DNA from: Amycolatopsis nalaikhensis
GTDB taxonomy: Bacteria > Actinomycetota > Actinomycetes > Mycobacteriales > Pseudonocardiaceae
Direction of reading: 5' to 3'
Assembly: GCF_030264295.1 (NCBI RefSeq)
Contig: NZ_CP127173.1
Span: forward strand, 1,681,501 to 1,745,500
DNA: 64,000 nucleotides
The notes under the pieces are model-generated. The model did no database searches. It was not told where the DNA came from and worked only from the letters and a program-made list of their open reading frames with translations. The position numbers and the translations under genes are program-made. Positions 35,869 through 45,207 of this stretch are shown piece after piece. Position 1 is the first letter of the stretch. Each line of letters begins with the position of its first letter.

Positions 35869-37071
35869 ATGACGACCGTCGAAAAGCACGAGTTCCCGAT
35901 GACCCGCACGTGCCCGTTCGCGCCGCCGCCGGCGTACGAGGAGATCCGCGAGGAGCAGCCGGTCTCGCGGGTGCGGCTGCCCGACGGCGGCTCGGCCTGG
36001 GTGGTCAGCAGGCACGAGGACGTCCGAACGGTCCTGAACGACCGCCGGTTCAGCGCGGACCGCCAGCACCCGGACTTCCCGCAGCTGGTCAAGGGCGGCG
36101 CGGCGTTCCGGCGCGACGACGAGCGCACGATGCTCACCATGGACGCGCCCGAGCACGGGCCGGCTCGCAAGGCCGTGCTCGGCGAGTTCACGGTGCGCCG
36201 GATGGAGGCGCTGCGGCCGCGGATCCAGGAGATCGTCGACGGGCAGATCGACGCGCTGCTGGCCGGGCCGAAGCCGGGTGACCTGGTGGAGACGCTGTCG
36301 CTGCCGGTGCCGTCGCTGGTGATCTGCGAGATGCTCGGCGTCCCGTACGCCGACCACGACTTCTTCCAGACGCACACGGCGAAGCTGATCAAGCGCTCGA
36401 CGACGCCGGAGGAGCGCCGGGCGGCGTTCCAGACGGTGCGCGGCTACCTGAGCGACCTGATCGCGGAGAAGGAGCAGAACCCGCCGGACGACCTGCTGGG
36501 CAGGCAGGTCGTCAAGCTGCGCGAGGAGGGCACCTACCGGCGGCCCGCGCTGGCGTCGCTCGGGTTCCTGCTGCTGGTGGCCGGCCACGAGACGACGGCG
36601 AACATGATTTCGCTGTCGACGGTGGCGTTCCTGACCAACCCGGACCAGCTCGCGCTGATCAAGGCGGACCCGGGCCGCACGCTCGACGCCGTCGAGGAGA
36701 TGCTGCGCTACTTCACGATCGTGGACGCGGCGACGGCGCGGCTGTGCGTCGAGGACATCGAGGTCGGCGGGCAGCTGATCCGCGCCGGCGAAGGCGTCCT
36801 GGCGCTGGGGTACTCGGCCAACCGCGACCCGCGGGCGTTCGACGACCCGGACGCCCTCGACATCGAGCGCGGCGCGCGCCACCACGTCGCGTTCGGGTTC
36901 GGCCCGCACCAGTGCCTGGGCCAGAACCTGGCCCGGATGGAGCTGCAGATCGTGTTCGACACGCTGTTCCGGCGCGTGCCGTCCCTGTCCCTGGCGGCAC
37001 CGGTCGACGACCTGCCGTTCAAGGACGACGCGAACATCTACGGCCTGTACCGGCTCCCGGTGACCTGGTAG
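35869..37071 (+). CDS. Cytochrome P450 (CYP105-like)
   Basis: 400 residues, all signatures intact: I-helix LLLVAGHETTANMI, ExxR in EEMLRYFT, heme loop HHVAFGFGPHQCLGQNLAR. It is closely similar along its length to the preceding frameshifted P450, ending in the same LPVTW, so the pair arose by tandem duplication. It would hydroxylate a small hydrophobic substrate using the ferredoxin encoded 40 bp downstream and a reductase from elsewhere. Start ATG 35869 follows the upstream stop by 10 bp. Confidence 0.95.
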   Translation: MTTVEKHEFPMTRTCPFAPPPAYEEIREEQPVSRVRLPDGGSAWVVSRHEDVRTVLNDRRFSADRQHPDFPQLVKGGAAFRRDDERTMLTMDAPEHGPARKAVLGEFTVRRMEALRPRIQEIVDGQIDALLAGPKPGDLVETLSLPVPSLVICEMLGVPYADHDFFQTHTAKLIKRSTTPEERRAAFQTVRGYLSDLIAEKEQNPPDDLLGRQVVKLREEGTYRRPALASLGFLLLVAGHETTANMISLSTVAFLTNPDQLALIKADPGRTLDAVEEMLRYFTIVDAATARLCVEDIEVGGQLIRAGEGVLALGYSANRDPRAFDDPDALDIERGARHHVAFGFGPHQCLGQNLARMELQIVFDTLFRRVPSLSLAAPVDDLPFKDDANIYGLYRLPVTW

Positions 37072-37111
37072 AGATCGAAGAGCCATCCCACCACAGCCAG
37101 AAGGAAGAACG

Positions 37112-37306
37112 ATGAAGATCATCGCGGACACCGGCAAGTGCGTCGGCGCCGGTCAGTGCGTGCTCACCGAGCCCGCGCTGTTCGACCAGAGCGAAGAGGA
37201 CGGCACGGTGATCGTGCTGAACGCGGAGCCGGACGGCGACCTGGTGGAGAAGGCCCGCGAAGCGGTCCACGTGTGCCCCAGCCAGGCCCTCTCCCTGGAG
37301 GACTGA
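37112..37306 (+). CDS. 3Fe-4S ferredoxin partner of the P450s
   Basis: 64 residues. Cys10, Cys16 and Cys55 (CVGAGQC and VHVCPSQAL) are the three ligands of a [3Fe-4S] cluster; the position between Cys10 and Cys16 that would hold a fourth ligand is Ala/Gly, the standard signature of P450-linked actinobacterial ferredoxins. A GAAGGAAG ribosome-binding site precedes the ATG. Electron donor to the upstream P450(s) by context. Confidence 0.94.
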   Translation: MKIIADTGKCVGAGQCVLTEPALFDQSEEDGTVIVLNAEPDGDLVEKAREAVHVCPSQALSLED

Positions 37307-37316
37307 CCGCGTGGTT

Positions 37317-37362
37317 GTCGTGAGTGTTTAGGGCGGTTCTAACCGCCCTAAACACTCACGAC
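37317..37362. repeat. 46-bp perfect palindrome, family B copy 1
   Basis: 22-bp perfect arms (37317-37338 and 37341-37362) around a 2-nt centre CT; the left arm begins GTCGTGAGTGTTTAGG. Identical in sequence to the copy at 46200-46245 and to the copy split by the IS element. It lies 10 bp after the ferredoxin stop. Confidence 0.95.
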
Positions 37363-37444
37363 CGAGTTATCCACAACGGTTCCGGTTGTCCACAGATTTG
37401 CCGGGCGGCTCCCGCGGGCCACCGGAGTCGACCATGGTCGAGGT

Positions 37445-38442
37445 ATGCCACTTCATCGACGGTGGTCCCCCGACGAGTTGCCGGACCCGGCCAGACCGAG
37501 CTGGCAAGTCGTCCTCGACCGGCAACACGGCGTTCTCAGTCGCGGACAGCTCCGCGCCTACGGCCACAGCAAGGCGGATCTGGCGGCCAACGTGGAAGCC
37601 GGGCGGTGGCAACGCGTGCTGCCCGGTGTCTACGCGACGTTCACCGGTCCGCTGCCCCGGCCCGCGCGCTTGGTGGCGGCCCTGCTCTACGGCGGGAAGG
37701 ACGCCGTCTTGAGCCATCACTCGGCCGCGGAGGAATCGGGCCTCATCCCGATCGCCGACCGGCCGGTGGAGATCACCGTGCCCTACACGAGCCGGCCGTT
37801 TCGCAGCTCCCGCTGGTGCTCGTTCACCGCTCACGCGCCCTGGTGCACACGACGCTGGAGGCGACGCCGCCCCGGACCCGCGGCCCGGACACGATCCTCG
37901 ACCTGGCCGTATCACAAGAGACGGCCCGGAAGGCGACGCTTCTCGTCGTCGACCTCGTCAGCCGAAGTTCGATCTCGCTGGAATCGGTCGAGCACTGTGT
38001 CACGCACCGCCCGCCCTACCGCTACCGGGCCGCCATCCGCAAGGGACTCGGCTTGGTGCGCAACGGCTTGATGTCCGCCCTCGAAGTCGAATACCTCGAG
38101 CTGGTCGAGGATGGGCACGGGCTGCCCCGAGGTGATCGGCAGACACCCGTCGCCGTGGACGGGAAGACCCTCTGGGAAGACGTGACCTACGACAGCCACG
38201 GCGCCGCGGTCACCGTCCGGCTCGACGGCCGCGCCACCCACGCCATGGCGGACGTCGCCTTCCGGGACCGTCGCCGGGACAACGCTGCCGAAATCGCCGG
38301 CCGGGCCCGGCTCGTCTACGGCTGGACCGACGTGCACACCGCACCGTGCGCGGTCGCCGACGAAGTCCGCCAAGTGCTGCTCCGCGAAGGCTGGGACCCG
38401 ACCGGGCACCGCGAACCCACCTGCAAGCGGTGCACGTCGTGA
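37445..38442 (+). pseudogene. AbiEi-antitoxin/DUF559-like protein, frameshifted
   Basis: The first 115 or so codons (MPLHRRWSPDEL, VLDRQHGVLSRGQLRAYGHS, WQRVLPGVYATFTG, AVLSHHSAAEESGL, VEITVPYT) match the N-terminal winged-helix region common to AbiEi-like/DUF559 proteins of actinomycetes. From about 37820 the continuation (PLVLVHRSRALVHTTLEATPPRT, YLELVEDGHGLPRG, DGRATHAMADVAFRDRRRDNAAE in pieces) is in another frame. Length is 3n+2, so one base is missing near 37800-37825. The stop TGA (38440-38442) lies inside the family-B palindrome. No known partner toxin is adjacent. Confidence 0.75.
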
Positions 38443-38457
38443 GTGTTTAGGGCGGTT
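38436..38457. repeat. Family B palindrome copy 2, left half (split by IS)
   Basis: The 22-bp left arm GTCGTGAGTGTTTAGG... ends at 38457; the other arm is at 39889-39910. Removing the IS and one TTAG gives a palindrome with centre AG, the reverse orientation of copies 1 and 3. It supplies the stop codon of the upstream gene. Confidence 0.93.
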
Positions 38458-39823
38458 AGTACTCCAGCTGTAGTTCGTGATCGGGTGCTGGGTTTTCGTG
38501 TCGTCGCTGGTAGTGGCTTTGCCGGGCGTGATGTTGGTGTCGTCGGCGCCAGGTGGACCAGGCCAGGATGTCGGCGACGCGGCGGGCTGGCTTGAGGATG
38601 AGCTGGGCGTAGAGGTGCCTGATCTCGTTGCGTGTCAACGGGATCAGGCCCTCATGCGGTTTTGTGTGGCGGGCATGGGCGGCGGCGATGGCGAGGAAGG
38701 CGTGGGCCAGCATGACCAGCGTGGTCCAGCGATACCAGGAGGTCCAGGTGCGGACCTGGTGCTCGTCCAGGCCGGTGAGTTCTTTGCCGGTCTGGAAGGT
38801 TTCCTCGATCGTCCAGCGACGCCCGGCAACGCGGGCGAGCTTGGCCAGCGAGACGCGGCGGGGGCTGTAACAGCGGTAGAACGCAGTCTCCCCGGTGCGC
38901 CGGTTGCGGCGCATCAGGATCCAGTGATAACCGGTGGTGCCCGCGGGGTGCAGCCGGATGCGGGCCCACAGGTAGTAGCGCCGGCCTTTCGCGCCCGCTC
39001 CGGCGGAGAGCTTCTGCCAGGCCCGTTTCGGCAGCGCGGCCGCCCGCTCATCAGCTCGCACGCTCTGCCTGCCGGGCCCGGGAATGCGATGGTCGCAGGC
39101 CACGGCCAGCACATAGGCCTGTCCGCGTTGTTCGAGCGGATCACGCAGGCCGGCAGCGTCTTTGCCGTAAGCCTCGTCCCCGGTCACCCACCCCACCCGC
39201 ACGCCCGCGTCCAGCGCCCGGGTGATCATGGCCAACGCGAGCCGGGATTTCGTGGTGAACCGGGTCCCGGCGGGCACTCCGGCCCGGTCCCGGCGCCGGG
39301 GGTCCTCGGCCCAGCTTTCAGGCAGGTAGAGCTCACGGTCGATGAACGTATGCCCGGCCGGGGTGGAATACGTCAGGAACACCGACATCTGCGAGTTCTC
39401 GATCCGGCCCGCCGTGCCCGTGTACTGCCGCTGGACTCCGACCGACTCGGTGCCCTTCTTCAGGTCGCCGGTCTCGTCGATGACCAGCATCGCATCCTGA
39501 TCACCCAGCTGCTCGACCACGACCTCGCGCAGGTCGTCACGAACCCCGTCCACGTCCCAGCTCGCGCGCGAGAGCAGGTTCTGCATCCCATGCGGGGTCG
39601 TGTCCCCGACAGCCTCGGCGATGGTCCAGCAGTTCACCCGAACCAGCCCGGCCAGCAGCCCCTGCACGAACCGCCCCGCGCGGCGACGCGACTCCACCCG
39701 CGCGAACCGGTGCCCCACCCGCACGAACATCTCACCCAGCAGCGACTGCCACCCCGCAGGGTCTACGCTGGCAGCCGCGGCCACCACATGATCTTGAGTT
39801 GTCTTCACAAACACCATGATCAC
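38456..39823 (-). CDS. IS701-family DDE transposase
   Basis: 455 residues (453 if started at ATG 39817). Visible features: first acidic residue in MLVIDETGDLKKGTESVG, second in GWVTGDEAYGKD, and the Glu region RRWTIEETFQTGKELTG, the order expected for DDE enzymes of this family; RQYTGTAGRIENSQMSV is a family hallmark. The reading frame leaves the element: the last codon TAC uses two IS bases plus one duplicated target base, and the stop TAA lies wholly in the TTAG duplication. The start region lies in the loop of an 11-bp stem. Confidence 0.95.
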   Translation of the reverse strand: MIMVFVKTTQDHVVAAAASVDPAGWQSLLGEMFVRVGHRFARVESRRRAGRFVQGLLAGLVRVNCWTIAEAVGDTTPHGMQNLLSRASWDVDGVRDDLREVVVEQLGDQDAMLVIDETGDLKKGTESVGVQRQYTGTAGRIENSQMSVFLTYSTPAGHTFIDRELYLPESWAEDPRRRDRAGVPAGTRFTTKSRLALAMITRALDAGVRVGWVTGDEAYGKDAAGLRDPLEQRGQAYVLAVACDHRIPGPGRQSVRADERAAALPKRAWQKLSAGAGAKGRRYYLWARIRLHPAGTTGYHWILMRRNRRTGETAFYRCYSPRRVSLAKLARVAGRRWTIEETFQTGKELTGLDEHQVRTWTSWYRWTTLVMLAHAFLAIAAAHARHTKPHEGLIPLTRNEIRHLYAQLILKPARRVADILAWSTWRRRHQHHARQSHYQRRHENPAPDHELQLEY

Positions 39824-39884
39824 GTGGTGGCCGCACCCATCTCACCGGCCCCCTCCAGCAAGATCACGAACTACAGCTGGAGTA
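38460..39884 (-). mobile_element. IS701-family insertion sequence, 1425 bp
   Basis: Complete element. Perfect 23-bp terminal inverted repeats at 38460-38482 and 39862-39884 (outer end TACTCCAGCTGTAG). It is flanked by the 4-bp target duplication TTAG at 38456-38459 and 39885-39888, which fits the YTAR target of the family. One intact transposase. Inserted exactly in the centre of a 46-bp palindrome. Confidence 0.95.
39777..39834 (-). promoter_or_regulatory. Inverted repeat around the transposase start
   Basis: GTGGTGGCCGC (39824-39834) and GCGGCCACCAC (39777-39787) are perfect 11-bp complements; the GTG/ATG start codons (39823, 39817) lie between them. In a long read-through mRNA the start would sit in a hairpin loop, a common way for insertion sequences to limit transposase made from outside promoters. 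Confidence 0.6.
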
Positions 39885-39888
39885 TTAG

Positions 39889-39910
39889 AACCGCCCTAAA
39901 CACTCACGAC
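39889..39910. repeat. Family B palindrome copy 2, right half (split by IS)
   Basis: The 22-bp right arm of the interrupted palindrome, directly after the right TTAG duplication; it ends 11 bp before the stop of the ABC ATPase gene. Confidence 0.93.
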
Positions 39911-39921
39911 AAGCCGGCCAT

Positions 39922-40995
<1,074 letters not shown>

Positions 40996-40997
40996 GG

Positions 40998-41831
40998 CTA
41001 CTTCACCGCTCCCATCGACAGCCCCCGGACGAGGTGGTTCTGCGCGATCCAGCCGACGATCATCACCGGCAGCGAGGCCAGCAGCGCGGCGGCGGAAAGC
41101 TGGGCCCAGTACAGGCCCTCACTGGTGATGAACCCGACGAGGAACACCGGCACCGTGCCGGCCCGCGCCGCCGTCAGGTTGACCGCGTAGAAAAACTCGG
41201 TCCAGGAGAAGATGACGCAGATCAGCGCGGTCGCCGCGATCCCGGGCGCGACCACCGGCATGATGATCTTGCGCAGCAGCGTCGGCAGGTTCGCGCCGTC
41301 GATCCGGCCCGCCTCGATCATCTCGTGCGGCACCTCGAGGAAGAACGACCGCATCATCCAGATCGCCAGCGGCAGGTTCATCGACGTGTACAGGATGACC
41401 AGCGCCCACACCGTGTCCAGCAGCTCGGTGTTCTGCGAGATCACGTACAGCGGGATGATCGCCGCGACGATCGGCAGCATCTTCGTCGAGAGGAAGAACC
41501 CGAGCGCGTTCGACGTGCCCTTCACCGGCGCCAGCGACAGCGCGTACGCCGCCGGGACGCCGAAGAGCAGCACCAGGAGCGTCGAAATGATCGTGACGAA
41601 CGCCGAGTTGGACAGGTACGGCAGGAACCCGCCGCTCAGGACGTTGCCGATCTGGTCGAACGTCGGCGTGAACAGCAGCTTCGGCGGGTCGGTGTAGGCG
41701 TCGGCCTCCTGCTTGAACGCCGTGAGGATCATCCACAGCAGGGGGAAGACGAACAGGATCGCGATCACCCAGGTCGCCAGGGTCAGGGACCCCTTGCCGT
41801 ACTGCCGCTTGCGAACCGAAACCGTGGTCAT
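40998..41831 (-). CDS. Carbohydrate ABC transporter permease (MalG-like)
   Basis: 277 residues with six membrane segments and the EAA loop EMIEAGRIDGANLPTLLRKIIMPVVAPG at about 185-210, shown here in its family position. It pairs with the other permease to form the channel. It overlaps the upstream permease stop by 4 bp and is separated from the ATPase start by only 2 bp. Confidence 0.93.
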   Translation of the reverse strand: MTTVSVRKRQYGKGSLTLATWVIAILFVFPLLWMILTAFKQEADAYTDPPKLLFTPTFDQIGNVLSGGFLPYLSNSAFVTIISTLLVLLFGVPAAYALSLAPVKGTSNALGFFLSTKMLPIVAAIIPLYVISQNTELLDTVWALVILYTSMNLPLAIWMMRSFFLEVPHEMIEAGRIDGANLPTLLRKIIMPVVAPGIAATALICVIFSWTEFFYAVNLTAARAGTVPVFLVGFITSEGLYWAQLSAAALLASLPVMIVGWIAQNHLVRGLSMGAVK

Positions 41832-42760
41832 TTCACGCCTCCGCTCACGGAGAAGGTGCGGAACATCAGGCGCAGCGCGAAGGTCGCGACGATCATCGTC
41901 AGGATCACCACGATCACGCCCATCGCCGACGACTGGCCGACGTCGAAGCCCTCGAACGCGCGCTGGTAGATGTAGTACGGCAGGTTCGTGCTGGCCGTGC
42001 CCGGCCCGCCCTGGGTCATCAGGAAGATCGCGTCGAAGCTGTTCACGATGTAGATCGCGCCCAGCAGCGTCGCCAGCTGCAGGAACCGGGACAGGTGCGG
42101 CAGCGTGATGGAGACGAACGTCCGCCAGCGGCTGGCACCGTCCACAGAGGCCGCTTCCAGGACCTCTTTGGACTGGCTCTGCAGCCCGGCCAGAATCAGC
42201 AGCATCATGAACGGCGTCCACTGCCACACGATCTGCGCCATCACCGCGGCCAGCGGGAACTCCGAAAGCCAGTCGACGTCGGTGCCGAAGACGAAGTGCA
42301 GCAGCCCGTACGTCGGGTCGAACATCGTCGTCTTCCACAGCAGCGCACCCGCCGCCGGGAGGATCAGGAACGGCGTGATCAGCAGCGTCCGGACGACGCC
42401 GCGGCCGAAGAACTTCCGGTCGAGCAGGATCGCCAGGCCGAGGCCGAGCAGCAGCGCGACGAGCACGCACACCACCGTCAGCACGACCGTGTTGAGCAGC
42501 GCGATGAGGAACGTCGTGTCGCTGAAGACGTCGATGTAGTTGTCGAGGCCGACGAAGTGCCGCGAACCCGGCCGGACCAGGTTCCACGACTGGAACGAGT
42601 AGAACACGGTGAGCAGGAACGGCAGCTGCGTCACCGCGATGACGAAGATCAGCGCGGGCAGCAGCGGCAGCCGCCGCTTCGCCGCGGTGCTGAGGCCGCG
42701 TTTCTCCTCGGTCTTCGCCTGCGTCTGGGAGGTGGGGGTGGATACGGAGAGCGTGGACAT
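41828..42760 (-). CDS. Carbohydrate ABC transporter permease (MalF-like)
   Basis: 310 residues: a cytoplasmic N-terminal tail of about 30 residues, six membrane segments, and an EAA loop (EVLEAASVDGASRWRTFVSITLPHL). Its ATG shares a base with the binding-protein stop (TGATG). Together with the neighbouring permease, ATPase and lipoprotein it forms one importer. Confidence 0.93.
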   Translation of the reverse strand: MSTLSVSTPTSQTQAKTEEKRGLSTAAKRRLPLLPALIFVIAVTQLPFLLTVFYSFQSWNLVRPGSRHFVGLDNYIDVFSDTTFLIALLNTVVLTVVCVLVALLLGLGLAILLDRKFFGRGVVRTLLITPFLILPAAGALLWKTTMFDPTYGLLHFVFGTDVDWLSEFPLAAVMAQIVWQWTPFMMLLILAGLQSQSKEVLEAASVDGASRWRTFVSITLPHLSRFLQLATLLGAIYIVNSFDAIFLMTQGGPGTASTNLPYYIYQRAFEGFDVGQSSAMGVIVVILTMIVATFALRLMFRTFSVSGGVK

Positions 42761-44094
42761 CACTGCACCGCCTTGTAGGAATCGCCCACCGTCTGGGCGT
42801 AGTCCTGGGACTGCTTCAGGGCGTCGTCGACGGACTCGCGGCCGGCGATCGCCGCCGACAGCTGCTGGCTCACCCGGGTGCCCAGGTCCTGGAACTCGGG
42901 GATGCCGACGAACTGGATGCCGGGGTAGGGCACCGGGTTCGCCATCGTCTTCTGCTGGTTCGCGTCCGCGATGCCGTCCAAAGTGGGCTTCGCGTAGGCC
43001 GCGGCGGCCTTGGTGTACTCGGGGATGTCGTAAGTGGACTGTCGCACGCCCGGCGGGACGCGGTTCCAGCCGTAGGTCTGGCCGACCTTCTGCACGTACG
43101 CCTTGTCGGTCATCCAGGCCATGAACTTCCAGGCCGCGTCCTTGTCCTTGGCGACCTTCGGGATGCCGAGCGCCCAGGTGTAGAGCCAGCCGCTGGCCTG
43201 GGTCTTGACGACCGGCGCCGGCGCGTACCCGGACTTGCCGACGATCTTGCTGCTGGAGGGGTCCTCGTTGGTGCCCGCCATGACCGTCGCGTCGTACCAC
43301 ATCGCGGCCTGGCCCTGGGTGTAGCGCGTGCCGCACTCGGAGAACCCGGCGCTGGAGGCGCCGACCTCGCCGTGCTCGCGGATCAGGTTGACGTAGAAGT
43401 TCGCGGCTTCCTTGAACTCCGGCGACGTCAGCTTGGCGTTCCAGTCCTTGTCGAACCACTGGGCGCCGAAGGTGTTGGCCACGGTGGTGAACGGCGCGAG
43501 GCTCTCGCCCCAGCCGGGCTTGCCGCGCAGGCAGATCCCGCTGACCCCCGCGGCCTTGTCGTCGAGCTTCGCGGCGAAGTCGGCGATCTGCTGCCACGTC
43601 GGCTTGGCGGGCATGGTGAGCCCGGCCTTGTCGAAGAGGTCCTTGCGGTAGGCCAGGAACGACGACTCGCCGTAGAACGGCACCGCGTACATCTGGTCCT
43701 GATAGGACAGTGACTGCTTGATGCTGGGGATGAAGTCGCCTTCGTCGTAGCCCGGGGTCGACGCCATGTGCGGTTCGAGGTTCTCGAGCCAGCCGTTGGC
43801 GGCCCACTGCGGGGCTTCGTAGTTGCTGATCATGACGACGTCGAACTCGCCGCCCTCGGTGGCGGTCGACGCCGTGATCTTCGCGCGGGCCTGGTTTTCC
43901 GGCAGGGAAACGAACTTCAGGTTGATGCCGGTGGCCTTCTCGAACTCCGGCGCGAGGGAGATCGCGTCCTTCATCTGCGGGTTGGACACGATCGCGATGA
44001 CGAGCGTGCTGTTCCCCTGGCCGATCGATCCCGCGCCCGCGCAGCCGGTGACCAGCAGCGACGTCGCGGCGAAGAGGGTGAGGAGCTTACGCAC
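42760..44094 (-). CDS. Extracellular sugar/polyol-binding lipoprotein
   Basis: 444-residue solute-binding protein. Signal peptide with lipobox LLVTGC (Cys18); then the two-lobed family-1 binding fold (LVIAIVSNPQMKDAISLAPEFEKATGINLKF, FYGESSFLAYRKDLFDKAGL, GYAPAPVV pieces). The start GTG at 44094 has GGGAGG 5 nt upstream. It overlaps the dehydrogenase 3' end by 8 bp. With a polyol-type dehydrogenase in the operon, the ligand is probably a sugar alcohol; this is inference. Confidence 0.92.
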   Translation of the reverse strand: MRKLLTLFAATSLLVTGCAGAGSIGQGNSTLVIAIVSNPQMKDAISLAPEFEKATGINLKFVSLPENQARAKITASTATEGGEFDVVMISNYEAPQWAANGWLENLEPHMASTPGYDEGDFIPSIKQSLSYQDQMYAVPFYGESSFLAYRKDLFDKAGLTMPAKPTWQQIADFAAKLDDKAAGVSGICLRGKPGWGESLAPFTTVANTFGAQWFDKDWNAKLTSPEFKEAANFYVNLIREHGEVGASSAGFSECGTRYTQGQAAMWYDATVMAGTNEDPSSSKIVGKSGYAPAPVVKTQASGWLYTWALGIPKVAKDKDAAWKFMAWMTDKAYVQKVGQTYGWNRVPPGVRQSTYDIPEYTKAAAAYAKPTLDGIADANQQKTMANPVPYPGIQFVGIPEFQDLGTRVSQQLSAAIAGRESVDDALKQSQDYAQTVGDSYKAVQ

Positions 44095-45091
44095 GGCCGC
44101 CTCCCGGGAGTACTTGCACCTTGAGGCCCGAGCCGCTGCGCATCTTGGCCAGCGCCTCGGGGTACTGCTCGAGCGGCAGCGTGTCCGTGAGCAGCGAATC
44201 CGTGTCGATCGCACCGCTTGCGACGAGGTCGAGCGCGGCGCCGAAGCTGTGCAGCACGGCCATCGAGCCGACGATGGTGATCTCGTCGTTGTAGATGCGG
44301 AACGGCGAGAGCGCGACCCGGGCTTCCGCCGGGGCGACGCCGAAGACGAGCAGGCGTCCGCCGCGGCGGATCGAGTCGAAGGCCGCTTCGATGGCCGGGG
44401 CAGCGCCGGTGGCGTCGACGGCGACGTCGAACTTCTCGCCGTTCAGGTCGCTGACGTCCTTCGCGGTGGCGACGGCGCCGAGGCTCTTTGCTCGCGGCAG
44501 CCGGGCTTCGTTGCGATCCACGACCGTGACCTGCGCGCCGGAGCGCTGCAGCAGCTGCTGCATGATCAGGCCCATGGTCCCGGCGCCGACGACGAGGAAG
44601 CGCTCTCCGGCTTCGACGCCGACGCGGCGCACCCCGTGCACGGCGCAGGAAACGGGCTCGACCAGCGCACCCTGCTCCCAGGTCATCGAATCCGGCATGC
44701 GGTAGCAGGTGGACGACGGGACGGCGACGTACTCGGCGAAGGCGCCGTTGACGGTGTCGCCGGTGGCGCCCCAGTTCGCGCAGAGGTTGCCGTGGCCGGC
44801 GCGGCACGGGCCGCAGTAGCCGCAGAACAGGGACGGGTCGACGGCGACGCGGTCGCCGACCTTCCACTCGCCCGGCACGTCCGCGCCGAGCTCGACGATC
44901 TCCCCGGCGAACTCGTGCCCGGGGACGATGGGGTACGGGGTGGGCGGGAAGTGCCCGTCCGCGATGTGCAGGTCGGTGCCGCAGATCCCGCACGCTCCGA
45001 CCTTGACGACGACCTGGCGTTCCCCGGGTTTCGGATCGGGCACCTCGCCGACCCTGATCTCACCGGGCCGGTCGACGATGGCGGCACGCAT
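44087..45091 (-). CDS. Zinc-dependent sorbitol/alcohol dehydrogenase (MDR family)
   Basis: 334 residues. Catalytic zinc ligands lie in GACGICGTDLHIADGHF and PGHEFAGE; the structural zinc loop is CGYCGPCRAGHGNLC; the cofactor fold is VVGAGTMGLIMQQLL. Oxidises a secondary alcohol of an imported polyol to a ketose. I start at ATG 45091, which has AAAGGGG 6 nt upstream; the in-frame ATG at 45115 lies inside the operator and has no ribosome-binding site. First gene of the operon, under the divergent SorC-type regulator. Confidence 0.92.
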   Translation of the reverse strand: MRAAIVDRPGEIRVGEVPDPKPGERQVVVKVGACGICGTDLHIADGHFPPTPYPIVPGHEFAGEIVELGADVPGEWKVGDRVAVDPSLFCGYCGPCRAGHGNLCANWGATGDTVNGAFAEYVAVPSSTCYRMPDSMTWEQGALVEPVSCAVHGVRRVGVEAGERFLVVGAGTMGLIMQQLLQRSGAQVTVVDRNEARLPRAKSLGAVATAKDVSDLNGEKFDVAVDATGAAPAIEAAFDSIRRGGRLLVFGVAPAEARVALSPFRIYNDEITIVGSMAVLHSFGAALDLVASGAIDTDSLLTDTLPLEQYPEALAKMRSGSGLKVQVLPGGGRA

Positions 45092-45109
45092 GCCTTGCCC
45101 CTTTCTCGC

Positions 45110-45121
45110 GCTCATATGAGC
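45110..45121. promoter_or_regulatory. Regulator operator 1
   Basis: The perfect 12-bp palindrome GCTCATATGAGC lies 19 bp upstream of the dehydrogenase start. An identical palindrome overlaps the regulator gene start (45214-45225); the centres are 104 bp (about ten helical turns) apart, suitable for DNA looping. Confidence 0.82.
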
Positions 45122-45207
45122 AGCGGTGACCTATGGCGTCGAGAACATGTGAAGGCATTACAGGTCTGACGTCGGTGTTACGTCAACCTTTCGGCTGGAT
45201 TTCGCGC

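Noticed and set aside
37445..38442. Active type IV toxin-antitoxin pair
   Set aside because: Only an AbiEi-like N-terminal region is present, the gene is frameshifted, and no nucleotidyltransferase toxin gene lies nearby.
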